A stretch of 64,000 bases of DNA from Hymenobacter baengnokdamensis (GCF_008728635.1 NZ_CP044285.1:2108001-2172000); one strand, 5' to 3'; shown: positions 52,336 through 63,291, numbered from the stretch's first letter. Translations and numbers: made by a program. Notes: generated by a model from the sequence alone, not told the origin.

Positions 52336-52860
52336 ATGAAATATCTAGCTTCTATAGAGGGTGCGCTAAATTCAGTTGAGCAAGATTATATTCTTGTTCC
52401 AGCTATTCATAATGTAGATGGTCTGAGCCGGGAACGTGTATTTTGTTATGAGTTGTATCATCAAACGCGGAAAAAACTTCGCACGAAAAAGATAATTATT
52501 CATGGCGAGCTTGATAAAAGCGGATATCCTGATTTCAATAATGAGAAACCAGATTTTGTATTTCATAAGCCTGGGTCTGATGCCCATAACGCTGTCGCAT
52601 TAGAGGTAAAAGTTGAAATTGAGCTATTAAACATTCAACGTGATTTAGATAAGCTGTTTCGGTTTGTGAGAAATTATCATTATATGTCAGCGGGACTAAT
52701 TATTGTTGGAATTGATACTGAAGTGATAAAAAGAGTATTAGGCTCATTATTTATTGCCTATAGAGAGTGGCCGGATTCTGAAAAGATTTTTCTTTTATTC
52801 TTACCAAGAAGCGGTAATTGTAATAATTCTGTTTCTTTAAAACACTTCGTTTTGTCATGA
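52336..52860 (+). CDS. PD-(D/E)XK nuclease-like protein in an AT-rich island
   Basis: A 174-residue protein of unknown family. It contains PDFVFHKPG followed about ten residues later by ALEVKVEIE, the spacing and residues (PD...ExK) of the PD-(D/E)XK nuclease core, preceded by LRTKKIIIHGELDKSGYPDF. The C-terminal half is hydrophobic-helical (FRFVRNYHYMSAGLIIVGID). The gene is much richer in A/T than its neighbours and uses AT-ending codons, suggesting recent transfer. It overlaps the next gene by ATGA. The nuclease reading is an inference from motif shape only. Confidence 0.6.
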   Translation: MKYLASIEGALNSVEQDYILVPAIHNVDGLSRERVFCYELYHQTRKKLRTKKIIIHGELDKSGYPDFNNEKPDFVFHKPGSDAHNAVALEVKVEIELLNIQRDLDKLFRFVRNYHYMSAGLIIVGIDTEVIKRVLGSLFIAYREWPDSEKIFLLFLPRSGNCNNSVSLKHFVLS

Positions 52861-53300
52861 AAATTAATGTAGCATTAATTAGCTTATTTGCACTGTTTGT
52901 AATGTCGTGTTCAAAAGACCATAAATTGGAGGATAAAGACCTCTCTGGAATTTGGACAGTGAAAAAAGTTGTTTGCTACCTTAACGGCAAAGAAGTTACA
53001 TCATTTCCAGCTAAAGATGGAGATGGTGGATACGCTGGTTCTACTACTAACCCTGCACTACTAAAGTTTACAAAATATGGTGAGTTAGTATTTAGTGGCG
53101 GTTTATATAAATCCAATGGAGATATGGTTTACCAGTACAAGGTTAAAGGTGATTCTATTTATTTGCCTCCATATTCGCCAATGTTGATAAAAAAGGTGTC
53201 AACAGACACGTTAGTTACAGTGAATGAAAACAAAGTAGATTATTATGATAAATCAGCGCCTCATGGAAAGTGGATTCTCACGTTTTATTATACCAGATGA
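52857..53300 (+). CDS. Lipoprotein, lipocalin-like, in the AT-rich island
   Basis: A 147-residue exported protein with a lipobox: signal helix LISLFALFVMSCSKDHK, Cys at residue 19. After it comes DLSGIWTVKKVVCYLNGKE and a series of beta strands (KYGELVFSGGLYKSNGDMVY), the layout of small Bacteroidota lipocalin-like lipoproteins. It is translationally coupled to the nuclease-like gene and equally AT-rich, so the two were probably acquired together. Function is unknown. Confidence 0.72.
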   Translation: MKINVALISLFALFVMSCSKDHKLEDKDLSGIWTVKKVVCYLNGKEVTSFPAKDGDGGYAGSTTNPALLKFTKYGELVFSGGLYKSNGDMVYQYKVKGDSIYLPPYSPMLIKKVSTDTLVTVNENKVDYYDKSAPHGKWILTFYYTR

Positions 53301-53461
53301 GTTTAGCCCGTAAAAATTTTCTGGTAATTGTGTCATATATGATGCTGAAAAATACCAAATAATCAGCCAAAAAGTCTGATTTCATACTTCTGCACCTCGT
53401 TTGCTAGTACCCTCGTACACTCTTCCTAACCCGAAGCACCTACCGAGAACCAAGCAAACCA

Positions 53462-56070
<2,609 letters not shown>

Positions 56071-56083
56071 ATGAATCAGTTCG

Positions 56084-56128
56084 AATAGCAAAGCTCCGCT
56101 AGCTGTATGCTGGCGGGGCTTTGCTATT
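56084..56128 (+). terminator. Terminator of clpB (first copy)
   Basis: Arms 56084-56103 and 56109-56128 pair over about 20 bp with a few mismatches; the loop is 5 nt. It is similar in sequence to the terminator after the second clpB 3' copy at 57119. Confidence 0.75.
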
Positions 56129-56137
56129 GGAACCGGG

Positions 56138-56545
56138 CTACCGAAAATTGTTTAGAAATGGCTGTAAGCTACTAATTGGTACTCGTGGAAATGCAATTTG
56201 CTTGAGTACATCAAAATGCCGGTCGTTCGTAATAAGAAAGTCGGCGTTGGCGGCTACGGCTACATCAACGAACTTATTATCGTCCGGGTCGGCTTCGATG
56301 AGTTGCCATTTATAATATGCTTCTTGGAAGTGGGTGTTAGAGGCCGTGGTTAGCACATCATGCACCTGCTGCGCGGTACGGATGGAGTAGCGACGGGTAA
56401 CTTGCTCCTCATACTCGGTCAGGATTTCGTTGCTGAGTACCCACTCAAATTGCTGGTTGATAAATAGCTCGTATAGGCGGAAATAAGTGCCACGAGGGTT
56501 AATAGAAGCCAATAGGCAATTAGTATCCACTACCAGACGCTGCAT
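56138..56545 (-). CDS. PIN-domain toxin (COG1569-type)
   Basis: A 135-residue PIN-fold RNase. Acidic residues are in place: RLVVDTNCLLASI (first Asp), LSNEILTEYEEQV (Glu), EADPDDNKFVDVAVAANADF (Asp cluster) and LITNDRHFD (last Asp). It is the toxin half of a type II pair; its start overlaps the antitoxin stop (TCAT on the plus strand). The pair lies, in the opposite orientation, between clpB and the second copy of the clpB 3' end. Confidence 0.87.
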   Translation of the reverse strand: MQRLVVDTNCLLASINPRGTYFRLYELFINQQFEWVLSNEILTEYEEQVTRRYSIRTAQQVHDVLTTASNTHFQEAYYKWQLIEADPDDNKFVDVAVAANADFLITNDRHFDVLKQIAFPRVPISSLQPFLNNFR

Positions 56546-56766
56546 CAGGAAGGGTCGTTGAGCATTTCCTCCACGTCAGCCGCTGTATAGCCGCGCTCTT
56601 CATTCACGCGCTCTACTTCGGTCAATAATTTTTGAGACATATGCGCGACCAGTACCCGCCGCAATTCCAATACTTCTTCATCGCTCATGCCCCGGTCGAA
56701 TAAGCGGAGTAGGCTGATTTGTAGCCCGTTTAGTTTAGTAGATTGAGGCTCAGTAGCGGGAGTCAT
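56545..56766 (-). CDS. Antitoxin partner of the PIN toxin
   Basis: A 73-residue acidic protein from the ATG at 56766: MTPATEPQSTKLNGLQISLL, then FDRGMSDEEVLELRRVLVAH, ending AADVEEMLNDPS. The RGMSDEEVLELRR helix is typical of small antitoxins that precede COG1569 PIN toxins in Bacteroidota and cyanobacteria. It overlaps the toxin start by one base. A longer open frame upstream on this strand is antisense to the clpB 3' copy and is not part of it. Confidence 0.8.
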   Translation of the reverse strand: MTPATEPQSTKLNGLQISLLRLFDRGMSDEEVLELRRVLVAHMSQKLLTEVERVNEERGYTAADVEEMLNDPS

Positions 56767-56837
56767 GGCAGTGAGGAAACTAATGATGCAACAAGTTAAC
56801 GCCACGTCCTCAAAAAAGGGTGCCGTTTGCGGTACAG

Positions 56838-57099
56838 CCAGTTCAAGCAGATTCAGCAGCGCCTGCACGAAGTCGGCATCGCCCTCGAAGCCACCGACGA
56901 GGTGCTCGACTACCTCGGCGAGCAGGGCTTCGACCCGCAGTTCGGCGCCCGGCCCCTCAAGCGCGTGTTGCAGCGCGTGATTCTCAACGAGCTGAGCAAG
57001 GAGATACTCTCCGGCAAAGTCAGCAAGGACGCGGTGGTAGAAGCCGTGCTGGAAGACGGTGCCGTCCGGTTTGAGAATGTGGAGTTGCCGACGGTGTAA
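56838..57099 (+). pseudogene. Second, diverged copy of the clpB 3' end
   Basis: These 262 bases align without gaps to 55809-56070 and encode the last 86 codons of ClpB, FKQIQQRLHEVGIALEATDE through FENVELPTV. I count about 20 differing bases, nearly all at third positions, with only two amino-acid changes (A to V, S to A). It has no start codon of its own linked to a ClpB body. Similar terminators follow both copies, so the duplicated unit includes the gene end and its terminator. Confidence 0.93.
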
Positions 57100-57118
57100 C
57101 ATAGGGTTAATTTGAATA

Positions 57119-57159
57119 AAAAAGCCTCGGTAGCAGTGTGCTAGCGGGGCTTTTTTTTG
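57119..57159 (+). terminator. Terminator after the second clpB 3' copy
   Basis: AAAAAAGCCTCGGTAGC pairs with GCTAGCGGGGCTTTTTT and is followed by T residues. Related to the hairpin at 56084. Confidence 0.8.
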
Positions 57160-57172
57160 CTAACCCCCTAAA

Positions 57173-57325
57173 CTGGCGCGAGTTTAGCCCAGCGTAACTC
57201 GTGACCAATTTTAGCGTGGAGGCTGCGCCTCCGCTGCCGCTTCGCGGCAAGCTGAAGCTACATGGACCAACCAGCACCGCGGGGGCGAGGGTAAGCAACT
57301 TCGCGCTTGTGGCGGGCGTTATCTT
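57173..57325 (+). repeat. Interspersed repeat copy 1, upstream of the VapBC-type pair
   Basis: About 150 bp beginning CTGGCGCGAGTTTAGC and ending CGCGCTTGTGGCGGGCGTTA. It is similar over its whole length to the copy at 57950. It contains small palindromes (GGAGGCTGCGCCTCC and TGCCGCTTCGCGGCA). It ends just before the antitoxin gene. Confidence 0.8.
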
Positions 57326-57348
57326 TACTCAGCTTTAACTGTAGTGTC

Positions 57349-57540
57349 ATGCCTGCCACCGCCCCCAGCCCTAAGAGGAAGACCGCGCCCGCCAAGGGTG
57401 GAGCGGCCCCTAAGCCTGCGCCGAAGAAGCCAGTGAAGAAATCTAACATCATTCCTGACTACTTCAAAGGGAAGATTATCGTGCATCCAGACTTTTTTGA
57501 CGAGCACGACCGGCCGGCCAACTGGCCGAGTGCGGAATGA
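57349..57540 (+). CDS. Antitoxin of VapC-type pair
   Basis: A 63-residue protein from the ATG at 57349. The first half is basic and Pro/Ala-rich (TAPSPKRKTAPAKGGAAPKP), the second half hydrophobic and acidic (IIPDYFKGKIIVHPDFFDEH). Small proteins of this sort with a DYF...D(F)DEP-like end precede PIN toxins in Bacteroidota. Its stop overlaps the toxin start (ATGA). Confidence 0.7.
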   Translation: MPATAPSPKRKTAPAKGGAAPKPAPKKPVKKSNIIPDYFKGKIIVHPDFFDEHDRPANWPSAE

Positions 57541-57932
57541 AGTATCTGCTTGATACTAACGCGCTGATTGCGCTGGGTACCAACTTTAGCGCCTTGTCGC
57601 CGACTGTTCAAGCGGTGCTGACTGACCAGCGCAATGACTTCGTACTGAGCCCGGCCAGCTTGTGGGAAATATCTATCAAGGTGCGGCTGGGCAAGCTGGA
57701 CTTGAATGGTCTTTCGCTGGAAACCTTTGCTACGGTTATTCGTCGCAAGTTTGGTATTCACTTGCTGCCAATTAAGCAGAGCCAGCTGCTCTACATCGCC
57801 ACGCTGCCGAAAGTGAAGGACCACGGCGACCCGTTTGACCTGCTCATCATCGCGCAGGCGCTGACGGAAAATCTGCCCGTTCTTACCTCGGATGGCAAGT
57901 TTCACCTGTACGGGGTGAACGTGTTACAATAG
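57537..57932 (+). CDS. VapC family PIN-domain toxin, intact
   Basis: A 131-residue PIN RNase: MKYLLDTNALIALGTNF (first Asp), LSPASLWEISIKVRLGKLDL (Glu), and HGDPFDLLIIAQALTENLPV (Asp), ending LTSDGKFHLYGVNVL (last Asp). All four acidic residues are present. WEISIKxxLGKL is typical of the COG3744 subgroup. Toxins of this type cut tRNA or rRNA. It is coupled to the antitoxin by ATGA and lies between two interspersed repeats. Confidence 0.9.
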   Translation: MKYLLDTNALIALGTNFSALSPTVQAVLTDQRNDFVLSPASLWEISIKVRLGKLDLNGLSLETFATVIRRKFGIHLLPIKQSQLLYIATLPKVKDHGDPFDLLIIAQALTENLPVLTSDGKFHLYGVNVLQ

Positions 57933-57949
57933 CTACCACTGGCGCGAGT

Positions 57950-58097
57950 TTAACGCAGCGTAATTCACGACTAATTTGGCGTGGAGGCTGCGCTTCCACT
58001 GCCGCCTAGCGGCAAATCGGAGCCAGGCTTGGCCGTAACTAACCGGCACCGCAAGGTCGAGATAGCAGCGGCAACTTCGCGCTCGTGGCGGGCGTTA
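57950..58097 (+). repeat. Interspersed repeat copy 2, downstream of VapBC-type pair
   Basis: Starts CTGGCGCGAGTTTAACGCAG and ends CGCGCTCGTGGCGGGCGTTA; similar to 57173-57325 in the same orientation, with substitutions and small gaps. It ends about 28 bases before the decayed mntA start, the same relation the first copy has to the VapB-like start. Confidence 0.8.
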
Positions 58098-58124
58098 GCT
58101 TCGCCCAATGCTGCCCCCGTTCAA

Positions 58125-58405
58125 ATGAAAGCCGAAGTATTGAGCGCCAGCTGCGGGCGCTGGATGTGGCGCAACTAGGGCTGTTTGGCTCGTTTGTGCG
58201 CAATGAGGCCGGGCCGAATAGTGAGGTAGATTTGCTGGTGGATTTTAAGCCGGAGCGCAAGACGTTCAACGGCTTTTTGGAGGTAGTTGACTTTTTAACG
58301 GAACTGCTAGGGCGCGACGTGTAACTGCTAACGCGGCCAGGGCTGTCGCCCTGCATCGGGCCACATATTCTAAGTACTACGGAGTATGTCCTTGCTGCCG
58401 CTTGA
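58125..58405 (+). pseudogene. MntA-type nucleotidyltransferase antitoxin, decayed
   Basis: The expected protein reads MKAEVL, then after a one-base shift near 58140 continues ERQLRALDVAQLGLFGSFVR with the GSF...R and SEVDLLVDF (DxD-like) catalytic motifs of minimal nucleotidyltransferases. After GRDV a TAA at 58322 interrupts, where Glu is expected, and the same frame resumes LLTRPGLSPCIGPHILSTTE to a stop at 58403. Two lesions make it a pseudogene. In intact modules MntA neutralises HepT by polyAMPylation. Confidence 0.83.
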
Positions 58406-58610
58406 GCGACTGCTGCCTATCCGCGACGAGATTCAGTTTTTGCAGCGGTGCTGCCAGGTGCTGTCCGAGCTCGGGGCAGCTGAAGCAATGTACCGGGCCG
58501 TCGTTAACAGCATTGAGATTATTGGCGAAGCTACCAACAACCGGCGTCTGAAATGGAAAAGTCCCGCTGACGTTGTGCTGGCGGGACTTTTTTTAGTCGT
58601 ATGGCTGTAA
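58386..58610 (+). pseudogene. HepT (HEPN/DUF86) toxin, truncated
   Basis: Begins LLPLERLLPIRDEIQFLQRC and reaches YRAVVNSIEIIGEATNN, the two conserved helices of HepT. Then it breaks off into NRRLKWKSPADVVLAGLF, which is translated terminator sequence. The catalytic R(x)4-6H motif that follows in HepT RNases is missing. It overlaps the end of the decayed mntA. Confidence 0.8.
58557..58591. terminator. Terminator between the HepT remnant and the convergent gene
   Basis: AAAAGTCCCGC (58557-58567) pairs exactly with GCGGGACTTTT (58581-58591), 13-nt loop, T run on the right. Confidence 0.85.
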
Positions 58611-59468
58611 GTCCTTCTTTTTAATCCGCTGCCGAATTTTCTTCGGCAGCGGATTACCGGAGCGGTAGGAACTCTCAACCTCAGCTTCGTGGGTTTCACT
58701 GTAAGCCGTAAGGTTTACTATACCGATGGCTACCGGGGCTACGATGAAGGCCCCGGTCAGGATGGCTATGCCGCTGCCATCTACGCTGGTTCCTTCACTG
58801 CTAGCGCTGGTGAGGGCGCGGGTCAGGGTCAACACCCCGCTCAGCCCAAGGTAGTTCCAGGCTCGGCCGCCCTTGCGGCGGCGCGCAAACAGGCGGTTGA
58901 TGGCCCGCAGCGTATCGGCGTGTGCGGCCTCCGCTACCTGGGCCGGTGTGAGGTGAAGAGCCACATTGGCAGGTCGGATGCCGGGGGCCGAAAGTGGGTC
59001 GTAATCCGTCGCCGCGCCGTGTACCGGCACAAAGCGGCCCCGCAGGCGCCGGGCTACGCTCGTGGGCAGGTGGCCGGTAGCCGCCAGCTCGCGCAGCACT
59101 TGCCGCTCGCGGCCGGGCCGAAACTGAATACGCTTGTTTACCCCGATGAGCATAAAGGCGGAACCGGCCAGCACCCCCGGCGTCCAGACGCCGGCGCTGG
59201 TGGTTTGCAAGGCCGGTAGGGTAGAAGCCAATATGCCGGCAGTACCAAACGAGAGCCAGCCAATACCGCCGCCCCGTCGGCTTTTAAACAGCTTGCGAAT
59301 GGCCCGGGCGGTATCGGCGCGGGTTAAGTTGTTGGGTGCAAGCGATGTTGCTGCTCTGGCTGCGGGTACGGACGCGCCCGGTAGGGCCTGCGCGCACACT
59401 CCGCCACTGGTACACAGGCCAGCTCCCAGCAATAAGGCAGTGTAAAATAGGCGTATAAAAAAGCTCAT
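58593..59468 (-). CDS. Internally duplicated membrane protein, function unknown
   Basis: A 291-residue protein with signal peptide (FIRLFYTALLLGAGLCTSGG) starting at the ATG at 59468. It contains two similar units: ADTARAIRKLFKSRRGGGIG plus two hydrophobic segments, and ADTLRAINRLFARRRKGGRA plus two hydrophobic segments, each followed by a basic stretch (LPTSVARRLRGRF and LPKKIRQRIKKKDL). The positively charged helix after a DT-x-x-A-I-x-x-L-F motif would lie at the membrane surface. I know no family for it. Confidence 0.65.
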   Translation of the reverse strand: MSFFIRLFYTALLLGAGLCTSGGVCAQALPGASVPAARAATSLAPNNLTRADTARAIRKLFKSRRGGGIGWLSFGTAGILASTLPALQTTSAGVWTPGVLAGSAFMLIGVNKRIQFRPGRERQVLRELAATGHLPTSVARRLRGRFVPVHGAATDYDPLSAPGIRPANVALHLTPAQVAEAAHADTLRAINRLFARRRKGGRAWNYLGLSGVLTLTRALTSASSEGTSVDGSGIAILTGAFIVAPVAIGIVNLTAYSETHEAEVESSYRSGNPLPKKIRQRIKKKDLQPYD

Positions 59469-59901
59469 GGTGGTTGGTAAGACGCTGCTCAAAAATGCCA
59501 CCTGGCTTAAGAAAAGCAGCCGGCGATTATAAAATTCCGCAAAACGCGGTTTCGGCCCGGCAAACTTAGATTCTAAAAGTCGCTATTTCAAGCTGCTTCA
59601 TATTCAGGTTTTGCAGTATGAGCAGCAGCAATGCCATAGCCTTAAAGGCGCCCAGTGGCGAGCCGGGGCTAGGTTGGCGCTGGCAAGCTAGGCGCCCCGT
59701 TTCAAGCACGCTACCGGCCGCGCGGCAAGGCAGCTGCTTAAAACAGCCTGGCCAGCGCTGTGGTAAAGGCCAGGGCTGCCCCCGCTTCAGACAACGTTGC
59801 CGGCAACGATTGCATAAAAAAAGGCTGGTAATTAAGCCTTGTTAGATAGGCTAAAGAGGTAATATTGAAAGGAATTCCCACCTATTTTCCCCTTTCTACT
59901 A
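59469..59901. other. 433-bp intergenic region
   Basis: Divergent promoters for the minus-strand membrane protein and the pectinesterase must lie here. I see no convincing gene, repeat or hairpin; a short plus-strand frame at 59618 has no good start and looks accidental. Confidence 0.6.
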
Positions 59902-62900
59902 ATGACTACAACCTCTACCCGCGTTGGCAGGAAGAGCCCGGCTGGCCGCTTTTGGGCGCTGCTGGGCTTTTTGCTGCTAGCCTGCTCCAAGCTATATGCC
60001 TACGATGTGACGGTAGCCAAAGATGGCACGGGCAACTTTACCACGATTCAGGCGGCCGTAACGGCCGCTCCGACGGGCCGCACGGCAGCTTATGTTATTT
60101 ATATTAAAGATGGTATATATACTGAAAAAGTAACTGTTCCGTCCAATAAGCCCTTTATTCAGTTTGTGGGCCAGAGCGTGGCCAATACCATCCTGACCTG
60201 GAACGACAACAACCTGACCCCCGACGGCAAAGGCGGCACGCTGGGTACCGGCGGCTCGGGTAGCCTCGTGGTGCAGGGCACCGACTTCTCGGCCCTGACC
60301 ATGACATTCGTCAACTCGTTCGGCGATGGCTCGCAGGCCGTGGCCGTGAGCTTGTATGCCGACCGCGCCGCCTTTAAGGGCTGCCGCTTTATGGGCAACC
60401 AGGACACGCTGCTGACTTATGAAAGCGGGGGCGCCGTTTCGCGCCACTACTTCAAGGACTGCTACATTGATGGCAACGTCGATTTTATCTTTGGCAACGC
60501 CATCGCCATTTTCGACAACTGCACCATTTATGCCAAGACGCGTGTCGTGAGCGGCTCTACGTCCACGTCGTATATCACGGCGGCCAATACGCCCGCCACC
60601 CAGAACTACGGCTACCTGTTTCGCAACGCCCGCATTCCGTCTAACAACGGTACTACGCTCTACTACCTGGGCCGGCCCTGGCAGAACTCGACCGGCTTCT
60701 CGGAAGCGGCCGGTACGCTGGCGCACAATAAGGTTATCTTCTCGAAAACCAAGGTTGGCGCAAACCAGATTCAGCCCGCCGGCTGGGTGACCTGGGATGC
60801 CGGCACCGACGTGACCAAGATTACGGACGGCGAGTTTCAGACCCGGTACTTCGGTGGCAATCTGGTAAACACCAGCCAGCGCGTGAGCTGGGCGAAGCAG
60901 CTGGCCCCGGCCGATACGGTGCAATATTCAATAAACACTATGTTTGGTACTGGCACTGGCACCGGTGGCACCTCGGCCGTAGCGGCTGCCTGGGACCCCA
61001 CCACCGTGGCCCCCGGCTTTGCCAGCTACTCTACCCCCGACATTGCGGTATCGAACCTGCAAGCCACGAAAGGCGCTACCCAAACTGCCATTCAGTGGAA
61101 CATCAGCTGGGCGATGGCCGGCATCAAGTACGACCTGCTGCGCTCGACCGACAACACCAACTTTACCTTGCTGAGCACCCAGACGGCTACTACCGACTCG
61201 CTCTACAACTTTAGCGCGACCGACGCGCTGCCGGTAGCCGGCTCGGCCTACTACTACAAGGTAGTGGCTTCGAAAGCCGGTCTGGCTACCCACACTACGC
61301 CCTCGATTCAGGTATCGAGCATTCCCACGATTACCACTTCTTCGACGGCGCTGGCCGCTTTTACCCAGTATAACACGGGCACCTCGGCCGCGCAGAACTA
61401 CACCGTGTCGGCGGTGAACATGACCGATAACCTGACCATTACGCCGCCCGCCGGCTTCGAGATTTCCACCAACGGCGGCAGCACCTGGACGGGCTCCACC
61501 ACGCCGGTAGTACTCACGCCTACGGCCAATACCATTGCCAGCACTACGGTGAGCGTGCGCCTGAACGCAGCTACGCCCGGCTCGTACAGCGGCAATATCA
61601 CCCATACCAGCTCGGGAGCCACTACGGTCAACGTAGCCGTAACCGGCTCGCGCCTTACCACGGTGGCCCCGAAATCGGACCCACTCATTTACTGGCCGCT
61701 CACGCGCAATGCCCAAGACAGCACGGCCATTCGCTCGTCGCAGCTGACGGCTACCGCACCCACTCTCAAAGCTTTGTATTTGTCGAACGGCACGACGCTT
61801 TCGACCATTCCGGCTTATTCTACCAAATTTGGACAGGCGCTGGGCGCTACCCCCAACGGCGACGGCACCTGGACGGCCGTAGGCGGCACGCTGAAGCGTA
61901 ATTACTACGAGCAGTTTACGGTAACCACGTCGGCCACCGGCACGGTGCGCCTGGATTCGGTCCTGCTATCGGCGGCTTTCTACAATACCTCTTCTAACAC
62001 GAAGATGGCAGTCGTGTACTCGAAGTCGGGCTTCGTATCAGACTCGACCGACGTCAGCGGCGGCACCGGCAACGGCGTGACCAGCACGGCCTACGGGGCG
62101 TTCGGTGCGCCCATTGCCCTTCCCAACCAGACTGGCGGCCCCACCAATGTGTATCATCTGGTACTCAATGGCAGCACGGGCGTAAGCCTGACGGCCGGCC
62201 AGACCCTGACCTTCCGGGTGTACTTTGCCTGCGGCAGCACCGGCACGCCCCGGTACGCGATGCTGAAAAACGTAGTAGTGAAAGGGGCTTCTTTGGCCGT
62301 CTGCAACGCGGCTTTCAGCTACAGCGGCTCGCCCTTCTGCCAGAGCAGCACCACTAGCCCTACCCCAACCATCACGGGTACTACGGGTGGCACCTTCTCT
62401 TCAACCAGCGGCCTCACGATTAATGCCACCACGGGCGCTATTACCCTCAGCAGCAGCACGGCCGGTACGTACGTAGTAACCTACACTGCCAGCACCGGCT
62501 GCTCGAGCACGCAGAGCGTCACCATCACGGCGGCACCGCTGGCGAACATCGGCTACGGGGCCAGCAGCTACTGCACGGGCACGAGCGGCACGGTGGCGCT
62601 GGGCCTCGGCACGGGCTCGACGCTGGGCACGCTCACGGTGAACCCGGCCACGGGCCTGAGCATCGCGGCCAACGGCACGCTGACGCCTTCGACCTCCACG
62701 CCGGGCACGTACTTCATCACCAACACGGTGGCCGCCTCGGGCGGGTGCGCGGCCGTGACGGGCGGCACGACCGTTACCATCAACGCCACGCCGGCTACGC
62801 CGACGCTGACGGTAACGGGCACGCCGAGCACGGGGCTGGTGCTGACGTCGTCTGCGGCCACGGGCAACCAGTTTTACCTCAACGGGACGGCTATTGCCGG

Positions 62901-63291
62901 GGCCACGGGCCAGACGTACGTGGTAAACTCGGGCACGCGCAACGGCTCCTACACGGTGGTCGTGACGAGCACGGGCGGCTGCGCCTCGGCCAGCTCAGCC
63001 CCTGTCAGCGTTACGGTCACGGCCACGGCCAGTGCCCAGAGCGCGGCCACTGTGCGCCTGTATCCCAACCCGACGCCCGACGGCCAGCTCTCCGTAGAGC
63101 TGAGCGGCTACCGCAAGGCGGCCACGCTGAGCGTGGTCAATACGCTGGGCCAGGTGGTGCGCCAGCTGCCGGCGCAAGCTGGCAACGGCACGACGCAGGT
63201 GGACCTGAGCGAGCTGGCCAACGGGGTGTACTTGCTGCGCGTGAGCGCCCCCGACCAGGGCCTGCAGACCCTGCGCTTCGCTAAATACTAG
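59902..63291 (+). CDS. Secreted pectinesterase (CE8) with T9SS sorting domain
   Basis: A 1129-residue protein. A signal peptide (WALLGFLLLACSKLYA) is followed by the pectin methylesterase beta-helix (about 35-325) with GNQDTLL near residue 164, DGNVDFIFGN near 189 (two catalytic Asp) and LGRPWQ near 255 (Arg). Next come a fibronectin-like module (about 375-475), a BACON/Ig-like module (AGFEISTNGGSTWTG), a module around IYWPLTRNAQDSTA, Thr/Gly-rich Ig-like repeats, and the type A sorting domain LYPNPTPDGQLSVELSGYRK to the end. It removes methyl groups from pectin at the cell surface after T9SS export. Confidence 0.92.
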   Translation: MTTTSTRVGRKSPAGRFWALLGFLLLACSKLYAYDVTVAKDGTGNFTTIQAAVTAAPTGRTAAYVIYIKDGIYTEKVTVPSNKPFIQFVGQSVANTILTWNDNNLTPDGKGGTLGTGGSGSLVVQGTDFSALTMTFVNSFGDGSQAVAVSLYADRAAFKGCRFMGNQDTLLTYESGGAVSRHYFKDCYIDGNVDFIFGNAIAIFDNCTIYAKTRVVSGSTSTSYITAANTPATQNYGYLFRNARIPSNNGTTLYYLGRPWQNSTGFSEAAGTLAHNKVIFSKTKVGANQIQPAGWVTWDAGTDVTKITDGEFQTRYFGGNLVNTSQRVSWAKQLAPADTVQYSINTMFGTGTGTGGTSAVAAAWDPTTVAPGFASYSTPDIAVSNLQATKGATQTAIQWNISWAMAGIKYDLLRSTDNTNFTLLSTQTATTDSLYNFSATDALPVAGSAYYYKVVASKAGLATHTTPSIQVSSIPTITTSSTALAAFTQYNTGTSAAQNYTVSAVNMTDNLTITPPAGFEISTNGGSTWTGSTTPVVLTPTANTIASTTVSVRLNAATPGSYSGNITHTSSGATTVNVAVTGSRLTTVAPKSDPLIYWPLTRNAQDSTAIRSSQLTATAPTLKALYLSNGTTLSTIPAYSTKFGQALGATPNGDGTWTAVGGTLKRNYYEQFTVTTSATGTVRLDSVLLSAAFYNTSSNTKMAVVYSKSGFVSDSTDVSGGTGNGVTSTAYGAFGAPIALPNQTGGPTNVYHLVLNGSTGVSLTAGQTLTFRVYFACGSTGTPRYAMLKNVVVKGASLAVCNAAFSYSGSPFCQSSTTSPTPTITGTTGGTFSSTSGLTINATTGAITLSSSTAGTYVVTYTASTGCSSTQSVTITAAPLANIGYGASSYCTGTSGTVALGLGTGSTLGTLTVNPATGLSIAANGTLTPSTSTPGTYFITNTVAASGGCAAVTGGTTVTINATPATPTLTVTGTPSTGLVLTSSAATGNQFYLNGTAIAGATGQTYVVNSGTRNGSYTVVVTSTGGCASASSAPVSVTVTATASAQSAATVRLYPNPTPDGQLSVELSGYRKAATLSVVNTLGQVVRQLPAQAGNGTTQVDLSELANGVYLLRVSAPDQGLQTLRFAKY

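Noticed and set aside
56767..57102. N-terminal extension of the PIN antitoxin on the minus strand
   Set aside because: The extension is antisense to the clpB 3' copy; the ATG at 56766 gives a normal antitoxin length.
59618..59845. Short plus-strand frame before the pectinesterase
   Set aside because: Arg/Gly/Cys-rich sequence with no hydrophobic core, no start context and no neighbour link.
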